Assembly (NCBI GenBank): GCA_947494645.1
Contig: CANLVO010000001.1
Span: forward strand, 248,001 to 312,000
Origin: an uncultured Litoreibacter sp.
GTDB taxonomy: Bacteria > Pseudomonadota > Alphaproteobacteria > Rhodobacterales > Rhodobacteraceae
Reading direction: 5' to 3'
Length of the DNA: 64,000 bases
A model generated the notes under the pieces. That model made no database searches. It was not told the origin of the DNA and worked only from the letters and a program-made list of their open reading frames with translations. The translations under genes were made by a program, and so were the position numbers. This document shows, piece by piece, positions 22,946 through 31,058 of the stretch (positions within the stretch are counted from its first letter, which is position 1; each line of letters starts with the position of its first letter).

Positions 22946-23323
22946 ATGGCTATGATGCAATTCGAACTTGTCTCGCCAGAGCGGAAGCTTGCTTCCGTCG
23001 AGGCGAGCGAAGTGCAAATCCCGGGCGCGGAAGGTGATTTCACCGCCATGCCCGACCACGCACCGGTCATCACGACCCTGCGCCCCGGCTACCTGACGGT
23101 TGTCAGCGCCTCGGGCACGGAGCAGTATTTCGTGACCGGCGGGTTTGCCGAAGTTTCTGGCGAAAGCACCACCGTTTTGGCGGAACGTGCCTACCCGAAA
23201 GCCGACATGACCGCTGAGTTGCAGGCCGAACTGGTGGCCGAAGCCGAGGCGGCCCACGCTGCGGCAGGCACCGATATCAGCGCCAAACTGGCCGCTGACA
23301 TGGCAGACGGGATCGCGCTGTAA
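22946..23323 (+). CDS. atpC: ATP synthase F1 subunit epsilon
   Basis: This 125-residue subunit has the N-terminal beta-sandwich, with [19 protein letters not shown] and [19 protein letters not shown], and a short Ala-rich helical C-terminus. It is part of the rotor and a brake on ATP hydrolysis in many bacteria. AAGGAG lies eight bases before the ATG at 22946. It is the last gene of the atp operon and is followed by a strong terminator. Confidence 0.96.
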   Translation: MAMMQFELVSPERKLASVEASEVQIPGAEGDFTAMPDHAPVITTLRPGYLTVVSASGTEQYFVTGGFAEVSGESTTVLAERAYPKADMTAELQAELVAEAEAAHAAAGTDISAKLAADMADGIAL

Positions 23324-23353
23324 TATTCGGTTTTCTTGCGAAAACCCTTAAAG

Positions 23354-23377
23354 AGGCCCCTTTTCGGGGCCTTTTTT
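23354..23377 (+). terminator. Intrinsic terminator of the atp operon
   Basis: AGGCCCC (23354-23360) pairs with GGGGCCT (23366-23372) around a TTTTC loop and runs into TTTTTT. It is located 30 bases after the atpC stop. Confidence 0.92.
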
Positions 23378-23439
23378 GCGTTTTTGGGACCAAATTCTTG
23401 CCCAAATCATGATGTATCCAGCCCGTCAGAGGGTAACGA

Positions 23440-23790
23440 ATGAACAAGTTTGCAAGCAACCAGTTGGGCGTCGCGCAAGGCGCCCGTGTCCTGTTTTCCG
23501 ATTATGCGGATGGCGGTCCGATGTGGACCGGCACCGGTCCGCGCGAGGAGCGTTTCACGGTGGTGTTTGAGGAACGCTTTGCGGCCCCGCCCGCCGTGCA
23601 GGTCGCGCTGAGCATGTGGGACATCGACCACAAACATAACCAGCGGATGGATATCTCCGCCGAAGAGGTCAGCGAGACCGGGTTTGAACTGGTGTTTCGC
23701 ACGTGGGGCGACAGCCGCGTGGCGCGGGTGCGTGCGAATTGGACGGCACTCGGACCGATGCCGCATGAGGATGACTGGGAGCTCTATTGA
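23440..23790 (+). CDS. H-type lectin domain protein
   Basis: This 116-residue protein has no signal peptide and consists of one H-type lectin domain, the beta-sandwich fold first described in snail agglutinin. Landmarks are RFTVVFEERFAAPPAVQVAL, NQRMDISAEEVSETGFELVF, and VARVRANWTALG at the end. In animals these domains bind GalNAc as trimers. In bacteria they occur alone or as phage-like adhesin parts. Its ligand is unknown, and the lack of a secretion signal argues against a simple surface adhesin. It follows the atp terminator and should have its own promoter. Confidence 0.8.
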   Translation: MNKFASNQLGVAQGARVLFSDYADGGPMWTGTGPREERFTVVFEERFAAPPAVQVALSMWDIDHKHNQRMDISAEEVSETGFELVFRTWGDSRVARVRANWTALGPMPHEDDWELY

Positions 23791-23802
23791 GCGTCAGCAC
23801 AT

Positions 23803-23826
23803 GAGTATTTTTGAAGCAATGATGGG
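23803..23826 (+). repeat. Short dispersed repeat, copy 2 (GAGTATTTTTGAAGCA core)
   Basis: GAGTATTTTTGAAGCAATGAT is near-identical to the copy at 14765-14788 (one change in the first 21 bases). It begins 12 bases past the lectin stop codon, between convergent genes. Like copy 1 it is followed by GGGGCGAG. Confidence 0.5.
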
Positions 23827-23865
23827 GCGAGTGCGTGCCCTGTCAGCCAGCGGAGGTCATCAGGC

Positions 23866-24882
23866 TCATTGGCCCGGGTACATGCCTTCATAGATCGGCG
23901 CGAGCGTGTCTGCGTCAAACAGGCTTGAGACAGACGACCCCCCCGCAATGTTCAGGATCGCTTGTGCCAGCATGGGCGCGATGGGAACGATGCGGATGTT
24001 CTTGCACGTCTTGACCGGATCGGTCGGCTCGATGCTGTCGGTGATCACGAGGCTCTTCATGACCGAATTGGTGATCCGCTCTACAGCAGGGCCAGACAGC
24101 ACACCATGCGTAATGTAGCTGTGCACTTCGGTGGCCCCTGCATCCATGAGCACTTCGGCGGCTTTGCAAAGCGTTCCGGCCGTGTCGCAAATGTCATCTA
24201 CGATGATGCAGCGTTTGCCTTTGACGTCGCCGATCACGGTCATTTCAGCGATCTCGCCGGGTTTCTCGCGGCGCTTGTCCACGATGGACAAAGGCGCTTT
24301 GATCCGTTGCGCCAGCTCGCGCGCGCGGGCCACGCCGCCAACATCGGGCGAGACGATCATTACGTCGGACATGTCCTGGAAGTGGTGCTTGATATCGAGC
24401 GCAAAGATCGGCGAGGCATAAAGGTTGTCGACAGGCAAATCGAAGAAGCCCTGAATTTGCGCGGCGTGCAGATCCATGGTCAAAACGCGCTCGACACCGG
24501 CCTCGGCGATCAGATTGGCGACCAGTTTGGCCGAGATCGGGGTGCGCGCCTTGGTGCGACGGTCCTGACGGGCGTACCCAAAGTAGGGGATCACCGCTGT
24601 GATGCGGGCCGCAGAGGAGCGACGCAGCGCGTCGGTCATGATCAACAGTTCCATCAGGTTGTCATTGGCCGGGTTCGAGGTCGACTGGATGATGAACATA
24701 TCCTCGCCGCGCACGTTCTCGAACACCTCGACGAAAATCTCGCCATCGTTGAACCGCTCGACCCGAGCGTCGACCGGTTTCATCTTGCCGCCGCGATGCA
24801 GCGACATGCGTTTGGAAATGGTGTCGGCAAGATCCTTGTTCGCGTTGCCCGCGATAAGTTTCGGCTCGGAAGAGTTTGGCAT
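23866..24882 (-). CDS. prs: Ribose-phosphate pyrophosphokinase (PRPP synthetase)
   Basis: This 338-residue enzyme makes PRPP from ribose 5-phosphate and ATP for nucleotide, histidine and tryptophan synthesis. Key parts are [10 protein letters not shown] near the N-terminus, [12 protein letters not shown], the His-containing [13 protein letters not shown], and the PRPP loop [10 protein letters not shown] at about residue 240. The product should be a cytoplasmic homo-oligomer. ATG at 24882 gives the usual [13 protein letters not shown] start; the frame is open 22 codons further upstream without family similarity. It is a single gene. Confidence 0.96.
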   Translation of the reverse strand: MPNSSEPKLIAGNANKDLADTISKRMSLHRGGKMKPVDARVERFNDGEIFVEVFENVRGEDMFIIQSTSNPANDNLMELLIMTDALRRSSAARITAVIPYFGYARQDRRTKARTPISAKLVANLIAEAGVERVLTMDLHAAQIQGFFDLPVDNLYASPIFALDIKHHFQDMSDVMIVSPDVGGVARARELAQRIKAPLSIVDKRREKPGEIAEMTVIGDVKGKRCIIVDDICDTAGTLCKAAEVLMDAGATEVHSYITHGVLSGPAVERITNSVMKSLVITDSIEPTDPVKTCKNIRIVPIAPMLAQAILNIAGGSSVSSLFDADTLAPIYEGMYPGQ

Positions 24883-25003
24883 GGATGGTCCCCAAGATGG
24901 CAGCAGCGCGATGTCTGAACGGCCCCCGCCGCCCGCGACATTGCACACCGCTTAGCACCCCGTTAGCGTGGTGCAAACAACTTATGCCCGAAGGACGCGC
25001 AAC

Positions 25004-25603
25004 TTGCCCCATATCGACTACTATTTTGCCACTCTGTCTCCCTACACCTATCTCGCGGGCACCCGCATGGAGGAGGTGGCGGCAAAGCATGACGCCACGA
25101 TCCGGTACAAGCCGCTTGATATCATGGGGCTGTTTGGCCGCACGGGTGGCACGCCTCCGCCGCAGCGCCACATCAACCGGCAGGAATGGCGGCTGCAGGA
25201 AATGCGCCGCTCTGCCTCCAAGCTGGGCATGAAGATGAACCTCAAGCCTGCACATTGGCCGACCAACCCGGCGCCATCCTCCTATGCGATCATTGCTGCG
25301 CAGAATGCGGGCGGGGGTGATCTGGCGGGACTGGTACATGGCTTTGTGCGCGCCGTCTGGGCCGAAGAGCGTGACGTGGCCGATGAGGCCGTGGTGCGCG
25401 AGGTGCTGGAGGCGCATGGCTTTGACGCTAGCCTTGCCGATAGCGGCATGTTGGCCGGTGCCGAGGAATATGCAGCCAACCTCGAAGAGGCCGTCGAGAA
25501 GGGCGTCTTTGGCGCGCCATTCTACATCACCGACAGCGACGAGCGGTTCTGGGGACAAGACAAGATCGAGGACCTTGATCTGTACCTGCAAGGCAAGCTC
25601 TAG
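25004..25603 (+). CDS. DsbA-family oxidoreductase, 2-hydroxychromene-2-carboxylate isomerase-like
   Basis: This 199-residue kappa-class GST/DsbA-like protein begins PHIDYYFATLSPYTYLAG, typical of 2-hydroxychromene-2-carboxylate isomerases, with the active-site Ser in the LSP loop rather than CxxC. The C-terminal GVFGAPFYITDSDERFWGQD is the conserved cis-Pro and glutathione-binding part. I chose the TTG at 25004 because AAGGA lies eight bases upstream and the protein then starts at the fold. A double GTG at 24968 is an alternative. The true substrate is unknown; naphthalene degradation genes are not nearby. It is cotranscribed with a hydrolase. Confidence 0.85.
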   Translation: MPHIDYYFATLSPYTYLAGTRMEEVAAKHDATIRYKPLDIMGLFGRTGGTPPPQRHINRQEWRLQEMRRSASKLGMKMNLKPAHWPTNPAPSSYAIIAAQNAGGGDLAGLVHGFVRAVWAEERDVADEAVVREVLEAHGFDASLADSGMLAGAEEYAANLEEAVEKGVFGAPFYITDSDERFWGQDKIEDLDLYLQGKL

Positions 25604-25639
25604 GCCCGGCCCGTGCCCATTCAGGCGTCCGGCGGCGCG

Positions 25640-26434
25640 ATGACTCATTTCCTGCGGTCGGGCCATGGCCCGGAGGAAGCGCTTGTGCTGCATTGCATGC
25701 TGGCGCAGGCGCGTTCGCTGGACATGATGATGGCCAAAATGGGCAATGACATGTCGATGATCGCCGCCGATTTGCCGGGCCATGGGTTGTCGGAAGACTG
25801 GGACAAAAGCCGTGACTACGCAGAGATGGCGCGTGACATGGGGCTGGGGCTGCTGGAGCGGCCCGCCCATATCGTCGGACATTCCTTTGGCGGCTACACG
25901 GCCTTGCGCATCGCGGTGGACCAGCCCGAGATGGTGCGCAGCCTGACCCTTATCGAGCCGGTCTTCTTCGCCGCGTCGCAATATGATGCGGCTGCCTTGT
26001 TCAAAACCTATAAGCGTGAAAGCCGCGCCTTTATGGGCGCGATTGCGGTGGGCGACGTGGTGGCCGCGGCGCGGGCCTTTACCGGCATTTGGGGCGACGG
26101 CAGCGCGTGGGAAAGCCTAAAGCCAGACGCGATGGACTACATCACGCAGCGGATGCCGCTGATTGCGGCCACTGAGAGGGCCCTCGTGGAGGACAATGGC
26201 AATGTGTGGGAGCGCCTCAGCCAGATAGACGTGCCTTGCTTGCTGATAGAGGGGCAGAACTCCCCGCCGGTGATTGCGGCCATTCAGACCGCTCTGGAAG
26301 GCCAGATCCCCAACACCACACGCGAAGTTGTGGAAGGGGCGGGGCATATGGCGCCGCTCACGCATGCGGTCGAGGTCGCGGCGCTGGTCTCTGGCTTTAT
26401 CGGCGATCAGCCTCGCAGCGTTGAGATCATCTGA
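25640..26434 (+). CDS. Alpha/beta hydrolase
   Basis: This 264-residue serine hydrolase has nucleophile S82 in GHSFGG, an oxyanion-hole region near LHCMLAQARS, and a C-terminal GAGHMAPLTH with the catalytic His. A short lid lies between. The substrate is unpredictable from sequence. ATG at 25640 is chosen for family fit; a GTG at 25613 in frame is possible. It follows the isomerase-like gene by 36 bases. Its last 28 bases overlap the 3' end of the convergent threonine aldolase gene. Confidence 0.85.
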   Translation: MTHFLRSGHGPEEALVLHCMLAQARSLDMMMAKMGNDMSMIAADLPGHGLSEDWDKSRDYAEMARDMGLGLLERPAHIVGHSFGGYTALRIAVDQPEMVRSLTLIEPVFFAASQYDAAALFKTYKRESRAFMGAIAVGDVVAAARAFTGIWGDGSAWESLKPDAMDYITQRMPLIAATERALVEDNGNVWERLSQIDVPCLLIEGQNSPPVIAAIQTALEGQIPNTTREVVEGAGHMAPLTHAVEVAALVSGFIGDQPRSVEII

Positions 26435-27459
26435 TCAATTTCCTCTGACGTTTTCGACCAGTCGCAGACCATGCGGCAGCGGATCAACTCGTCATCCGGA
26501 CCCTCCAGCGAGGCATCCATCGGGAACATGTAATATTGCGCACCCGCCGCCATGGCGCGTCTGTGGGCGGCGCGGGGCAGGTGGGCGAAGATCATGTTGG
26601 CTTGCGGGGCGTCTGGGATCTCGGCGCCTGCGACGCTGGCCAGCCCGGCAGCCAGACGTGCCATATTGGCGTTGGCTTTTGCGCCGAGCTCCAGCCAGAG
26701 GTCATCCGTCATGTAAGCTTGCATTTGCGCCGACAGGTAGCGGTGCTTTGAGAACAGATGTGCGCCGCGTTTGCGGCGAAGCTCGAACTCCCACGCTTTA
26801 TCGGGGTCAAACAGGATCACCGCCTCGACGCCTGCGCAGCCGTTTTTGGTGCCGCCGAAGCTGACCATGTCGACGCCTGCTTTCCACGTCATCTCTGCCG
26901 CCGAGCAACCGAGCGTGGCGCAGGCATTGGCAAAACGGGCGCCGTCGAGATGGGTTTTCAGCCCGTATTCCCCAGCAATGTCGGTGATCTGGCGGATCTC
27001 GTCGAGGCTGTAAACGGTGCCCACCTCTGTCGCCTGTGTGATCGTCACAGGGCCACGTTGCACGGAATGGACGTCTTTCTGGCCGGTCCTTTGAATGGTC
27101 TGGCGCAGGCTGTCCGGGTCCATTTTGGCGCTGTTTCCCTCCACCAGGGTCATCTTCGCCCCGCCTGCGTAGAACTCCGGCGCGCCGCATTCATCCTCTT
27201 CGACATGGGAGACCCGGTGCGCGAAAATCGTCTGCCACGGGTCCGTATAAGTCGCCAGTGCAAGCGCGTTGGCGGCGGTGCCGGTGGCGACCAGATAGAC
27301 GGCGGCCTCGGGGGCCTCGAACGTGACGCGGATGCGGTCGCGGACTTCGTCCATGATCGGGTCATTGCCATAGGGCATGGCGTAGCCCTCGTTGGCAGCG
27401 GTGATCGCGGCGAGCACTTTGGGGTGCATCGGACCTGCATTGTCGGACGCGAAATTCAT
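26407..27459 (-). CDS. ltaE: Low-specificity L-threonine aldolase
   Basis: This 350-residue PLP enzyme cleaves L-threonine or L-allo-threonine to glycine and acetaldehyde. It begins MNFASDNAGPMHPKVL, has the HLDGARFANA segment with the PLP-pyridine Asp, and the Schiff-base lysine in SFGGTKNG. The length fits the bacterial beta-eliminating lyase/threonine aldolase family. Its ATG is one base after the stop of the YcgN-like gene, so it ends a ribF-led operon. Confidence 0.92.
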   Translation of the reverse strand: MNFASDNAGPMHPKVLAAITAANEGYAMPYGNDPIMDEVRDRIRVTFEAPEAAVYLVATGTAANALALATYTDPWQTIFAHRVSHVEEDECGAPEFYAGGAKMTLVEGNSAKMDPDSLRQTIQRTGQKDVHSVQRGPVTITQATEVGTVYSLDEIRQITDIAGEYGLKTHLDGARFANACATLGCSAAEMTWKAGVDMVSFGGTKNGCAGVEAVILFDPDKAWEFELRRKRGAHLFSKHRYLSAQMQAYMTDDLWLELGAKANANMARLAAGLASVAGAEIPDAPQANMIFAHLPRAAHRRAMAAGAQYYMFPMDASLEGPDDELIRCRMVCDWSKTSEEIDQMISTLRG

Positions 27460-27460
27460 G

Positions 27461-27928
27461 TTACAGATCCTCGATTATATGCTCGTCCCATTCGTCTTCG
27501 GGGACCTCGAACTCGGGCACCGTCCAGCCTTGCACCGACTGACCCGCATCATGCACGGTCTGGGAGCTGCCAGAGATCAGCGGGTGCCAGTCGTACAGCG
27601 GTTTGTCCTCGTAGAGCAGGCGGTAAGCGCAGGTTGAGGGCATCCAATAGGCGATGTCACTGATATTTTGCGGGGTCAGATGCACGCATTCGGGCACAAA
27701 TTGCAGCCGGATGTCGTATTGCGCGCAGCGGCAGGTGTCGCCGTCTAGCAGGCGGCAGGCAACGCGGGTGAAGGCGATCTCTTCGGTTTCGGGGTCTTCA
27801 AGTTTGTTCAGGCAGCACTTGCCGCAACCGTCGCAGAGCGCCTCCCACTCCTTTGGGGACATGTTTTTGAGGGGGACTTTCTCCCAGAATTTTGGGCGCA
27901 GCCCGGCGCGGTCAATGGGGTCTTTCAT
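27461..27928 (-). CDS. YcgN-like UPF0260 / YkgJ-type cysteine-cluster protein
   Basis: This 155-residue cytoplasmic protein has the N-terminal phrase FWEKVPLKNMSPKEWEALCDGCGKCC, in which CDGCGKCC is the cysteine cluster thought to bind zinc or an Fe-S group. More cysteines follow in TCRCAQYD and FVPECVHL. This is the UPF0260/YcgN layout at full length. Function is unknown. Its first four bases overlap the end of ribF, and ltaE follows one base later. Confidence 0.88.
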   Translation of the reverse strand: MKDPIDRAGLRPKFWEKVPLKNMSPKEWEALCDGCGKCCLNKLEDPETEEIAFTRVACRLLDGDTCRCAQYDIRLQFVPECVHLTPQNISDIAYWMPSTCAYRLLYEDKPLYDWHPLISGSSQTVHDAGQSVQGWTVPEFEVPEDEWDEHIIEDL

Positions 27929-28857
27929 TGCGCGTCCAAAATCGCGCGGGCCTCAATGCAATCGGCGTCCATCTGGGTGATCAAGGCATCAAGGCTGTCG
28001 AATTTCTCTTCGCCGCGCAGGTATTCAACCAGAGCCACCGAGATATGCTCCCCGTAAAGATCACCTTTGAAATCAAAGAGATATGTCTCGCAATTGGGAG
28101 TGTTCTCGCCAAACATCGGGCGCACACCGATGGAGGCGGCCCCCTTGTATGTGCCCTTATGCGGCCCGCTGAGCACGTCGACAAACACGGCGTAGACGCC
28201 AAATTTCGGCTGGTGCAGCCCGGTCGTGTTCTGGTTGGCGGTGGGGTAGCCCAGCTCACGTCCGCGCTGCTCCCCGGTGATGACCTTGCCTTCGATCCGG
28301 TGCAGGTGGCTGAGCATCTCGGCCGCCTCCCGTGGCATGCCGTCCGAAAGCGCTTGGCGGATGTTGGTAGAAGAGACCAGCTTGTCGCCGGTCTCGATCA
28401 GGGGGGCGATGGTGACGCCGAAGCCCATTCTTGCGCCAAATTCCTGCAAGTCCTGCGCGGTGCCGCTGCGGCCTTTGCCAAAGCAGAAATCCGCGCCGAT
28501 CACGACATGGGTTAGGCCCAGGCCGTTGACGATCACGTCTTGCGCGAACTCCTCGGCGGTCAAGCCTGACAGCGCCGCGTTGAAGTTCAACTCGTAGAGC
28601 CGTTTGACGCCGAGCTTTTCAAGCCGGTTGGCCTTCGCTTCCGCGTTCATCAACCGGAAGGGCGGTGCGTCAGGGGCGAAGTATTCGCGTGGATGCGGCT
28701 CGAAGGTGACGATGCCCAAAGGGGCCTCGGGGGCGGCGTTGCGGGCAATATCGATCACCGCTTGGTGGCCGATATGGACGCCGTCAAAATTGCCGATGGC
28801 CACGGTGGCGCCGCGGTCGCTTGGGCTTACGAATTGATAGTCACGGATGATGCGCAT
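27925..28857 (-). CDS. ribF: Bifunctional riboflavin kinase / FAD synthetase
   Basis: This 310-residue enzyme makes FMN and then FAD. The N-terminal nucleotidyltransferase (about 1-185) has AIGNFDGVHIGHQAVI and VIGADFCFGKGRSG. The C-terminal riboflavin kinase (about 190-310) has RGRELGYPTAN and GAASIGVRPMFG. Both halves are intact. It is the head of an overlapping three-gene run with the YcgN-like and ltaE genes. No riboswitch-like structure is evident in the 104 bases upstream. Confidence 0.95.
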   Translation of the reverse strand: MRIIRDYQFVSPSDRGATVAIGNFDGVHIGHQAVIDIARNAAPEAPLGIVTFEPHPREYFAPDAPPFRLMNAEAKANRLEKLGVKRLYELNFNAALSGLTAEEFAQDVIVNGLGLTHVVIGADFCFGKGRSGTAQDLQEFGARMGFGVTIAPLIETGDKLVSSTNIRQALSDGMPREAAEMLSHLHRIEGKVITGEQRGRELGYPTANQNTTGLHQPKFGVYAVFVDVLSGPHKGTYKGAASIGVRPMFGENTPNCETYLFDFKGDLYGEHISVALVEYLRGEEKFDSLDALITQMDADCIEARAILDAQ

Positions 28858-28961
28858 TGGGTTTGGGTAAACGGGTCAAACCGCCTGCGCAAGTGGGCGC
28901 TTTCGGTATGCTCTGGGGAAACTGACCTCAGGCGTGACGCAAACCCGCGTGGTGTTTTCGT

Positions 28962-29417
28962 CTAGTCGAACTTTCGCGACGGTGCCAGAACCACAGCCTC
29001 GCCCTTGAGGACGTTTTTGCCGTCAACTTCGCAGCGGGTCAGCATGGTGACTTTGCGTTTGGCGTGGTCAATCTCTGTCACTTCAACCTCGGCCGTAACC
29101 AGATCACCGGGGCGCACCGGGGCCATGAAGCGCAGGGATTGGCCCAGATAGACGGTGCCATGACCGGGCAACTGCTCGCCAATCACGGCAGAGATCAGGC
29201 CGGCGGTCAGCATCCCATGCGCAATGCGGCCCTCAAAGATGGTGTCTTGCGCGTAGTCATCATCAAGATGCACCGGGTTATGGTCGGTGGAGACCTCGGC
29301 GAACAGCTCGATATCGCGGTCGGTGACCTGCTTGCGCAGATGGCGCTTCATGCCGATCTCGATATCTTCGATACAGATCGTTCCGCGTGGGAAGTTATCA
29401 CGTTGCATATCGAGCAT
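28962..29417 (-). CDS. MaoC family dehydratase
   Basis: This 151-residue hotdog-fold protein resembles (R)-specific enoyl-CoA hydratases. The catalytic motif is in STDHNPVHLDDDYA, followed by GRIAHGMLTAGLISAVIG. The C-terminus has PVRPGDLVTAEVEV. The acyl-CoA substrate cannot be told. ATG at 29417 is chosen, with AAGGTGAAG just upstream; the frame is open to 29447. No polyhydroxyalkanoate or beta-oxidation genes are adjacent. Confidence 0.88.
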   Translation of the reverse strand: MLDMQRDNFPRGTICIEDIEIGMKRHLRKQVTDRDIELFAEVSTDHNPVHLDDDYAQDTIFEGRIAHGMLTAGLISAVIGEQLPGHGTVYLGQSLRFMAPVRPGDLVTAEVEVTEIDHAKRKVTMLTRCEVDGKNVLKGEAVVLAPSRKFD

Positions 29418-29510
29418 CTTCTTCACCTTTAAGTCACAAAATAACATGAGAGTTGCAGATTGTGAAACTTAATTACTTTGCATGCGCAGCAAAGTCTAGT
29501 GAAAATACGC

Positions 29511-30383
29511 CTAGCGCAGCTTGCCGATTGTGTAGCGCGGGGCGACCATTTCGCGGTCCAGATAGTCCTTTAGCAAAGCGGGATCCGGGTCGTGATCGGT
29601 TTTGGTCTCCTCCGCCGCAAGCCCGCCGGAAATGAACAGCGCGTCAAGGTCTTCGCCCATTGCCCCGCGAATGTCGGTCAACACACCGTCGCCAACGCAC
29701 AGGATGCGACTATCGGCGATGGTGTTGCCCAAAGCGGACAACCGTCGGCGCGCGAGATCGTAAATCGGCGGATGCGGTTTGCCGAAATAGAGGCTCTCAC
29801 CGCCCATCTCGGTGTAGAGCTTGGCCAAAGCGCCTGCGCACCATTCGCGGTGATCGCCACGATCCACCACAATATCGGGGTTGGCGCAGAGCAGCTTGAG
29901 GCCTTTCTGCTTGGCGTAGAGAAAATCGGAGCGGTAGACATCAGGGTCCGCCATCGGGTCCTCGGGCCCGCAGCAAATGATGCCCTCCGCGTCCTGCAAA
30001 GGGACTTGAGTGATTTCGACCGGGTTCTCGATCAGCTTGAGGGGATCAAAGAAGTTCTGGTCATGCGGCTGGCCGATGAAATGCACCTTCGTGCCAACGG
30101 CTCCGCGATACATGGCCGCGCGTGCGCTGTCGCCGGAGGTGGCGATGTCGTCAAAGCTGTCCTCTGCCACGCCGATCTTGCCCAGCTGCTTGGCAACCGA
30201 GGCGCGGTGGCGGGGGGCATTGGTGACATAGATCACGATGCCGCCGGATTTGCGGTAGTCCTGCATCGCCGTGACGGCGGTCTCGAACGGGGTGACGCCG
30301 TTATGAATGCAGCCCCAGAGATCGACGAAAAGAGCGTCATACTGGGCGGAAATGTCGGACAGCGCGTCGATGATCTGGGTCAT
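29511..30383 (-). CDS. HAD superfamily hydrolase, NagD-like (TIGR01459 type)
   Basis: This 290-residue phosphatase-like protein has motif I in LFVDLWGCIHNG, motif II in VIYVTNAPRHR, a NagD-type cap domain in the middle, and motif III/IV in YFGKPHPPIYDLA and LCVGDGVLTDIRGA. The second residue pair of motif I is DLW rather than DxD, as is usual in this subfamily. It may dephosphorylate a small sugar- or nucleotide-like metabolite; the substrate is unknown. It lies 37 bases downstream of the thioredoxin-like gene on the same strand. Confidence 0.88.
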   Translation of the reverse strand: MTQIIDALSDISAQYDALFVDLWGCIHNGVTPFETAVTAMQDYRKSGGIVIYVTNAPRHRASVAKQLGKIGVAEDSFDDIATSGDSARAAMYRGAVGTKVHFIGQPHDQNFFDPLKLIENPVEITQVPLQDAEGIICCGPEDPMADPDVYRSDFLYAKQKGLKLLCANPDIVVDRGDHREWCAGALAKLYTEMGGESLYFGKPHPPIYDLARRRLSALGNTIADSRILCVGDGVLTDIRGAMGEDLDALFISGGLAAEETKTDHDPDPALLKDYLDREMVAPRYTIGKLR

Positions 30384-30420
30384 GTTGGCCTCGAGTTTGG
30401 GGGCGTGTTTCGGCGCGAGC

Positions 30421-30969
30421 TTAGCGCCATTTGATCGAACAGCCCATGGAGGGCTTTTGGTCCTGCGGACCCTCGCCTGTCTGGGCCACCTGCGTCATTG
30501 CGGCGACAAGTTCGCGGGTGCGCCCAGCCGAATTTCCCATGCTGGCATCATCGAGCCGCCCGCGATATTGCAGCTTGGCCTGGGCGTTATAGCCGAAGAA
30601 ATCCGGTGTGCAGACCGCGCCATAGACTTGGCCTACAGACTGGTCTTCGTCGAAGAGGTACGGGAATTCCCAGCCATGGCGGGCCGCGAAGGCCTTCATA
30701 AAGGGCGGCCCGTCGGTTGGCACGATTGCAATGTCGTTCGACATAATCGCGACCGTGTGCACGCCGATGGCTTTCAGGGCGGCAGTGTCCTCTGCCAGCC
30801 GGTCCGCGATGGCCTGCACATACGGGCAGTGATTGCACAGGAACGCCACAAGCAGGCCGTTTGGGCCCATCACGCTGGACAGTGTATGGGTCTCGCCGTC
30901 GGGATCGCTGAGAGAAAACGCCTCAGCGGGACGTCCGAAATCACAGATCGGCGTGTCGAGTAGGGCCAT
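30421..30969 (-). CDS. Thioredoxin/AhpC-TSA family protein
   Basis: This 182-residue cytoplasmic protein has a peroxiredoxin/thioredoxin fold with the active-site phrase FLCNHCPYVQAI (CxxC) and a later GAVCTPDFFGY cis-Pro region. It lacks a signal peptide. Such proteins are annotated as thiol-disulfide or peroxide-reducing enzymes, but the donor and acceptor are unknown. The start at 30969 has GGAGG eight bases upstream; this ribosome-binding site lies within a Roseobacter-like intergenic repeat (30977-31010). Confidence 0.82.
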   Translation of the reverse strand: MALLDTPICDFGRPAEAFSLSDPDGETHTLSSVMGPNGLLVAFLCNHCPYVQAIADRLAEDTAALKAIGVHTVAIMSNDIAIVPTDGPPFMKAFAARHGWEFPYLFDEDQSVGQVYGAVCTPDFFGYNAQAKLQYRGRLDDASMGNSAGRTRELVAAMTQVAQTGEGPQDQKPSMGCSIKWR

Positions 30970-30976
30970 TGTGGGA

Positions 30977-31010
30977 GCCTCCGGCGGGGATATTTTCAAA
31001 CATGGGAAGG
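30977..31010 (+). repeat. GCCTCCGGCGGGGATATTTT intergenic element
   Basis: The sequence reads GCCTCCGGCGGGGATATTTT and then CAAACATGGGAAGG. Its core resembles the GAGTATTTTTGAA repeats at 14765 and 23803, though it has diverged. In the opposite direction it supplies the GGAGG ribosome-binding site of the thioredoxin-like gene. Confidence 0.4.
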
Positions 31011-31058
31011 TGGGAGGCCGTTCTTTTTAGGCGGGCCGCGTTAACCTTAATGAGGGGT

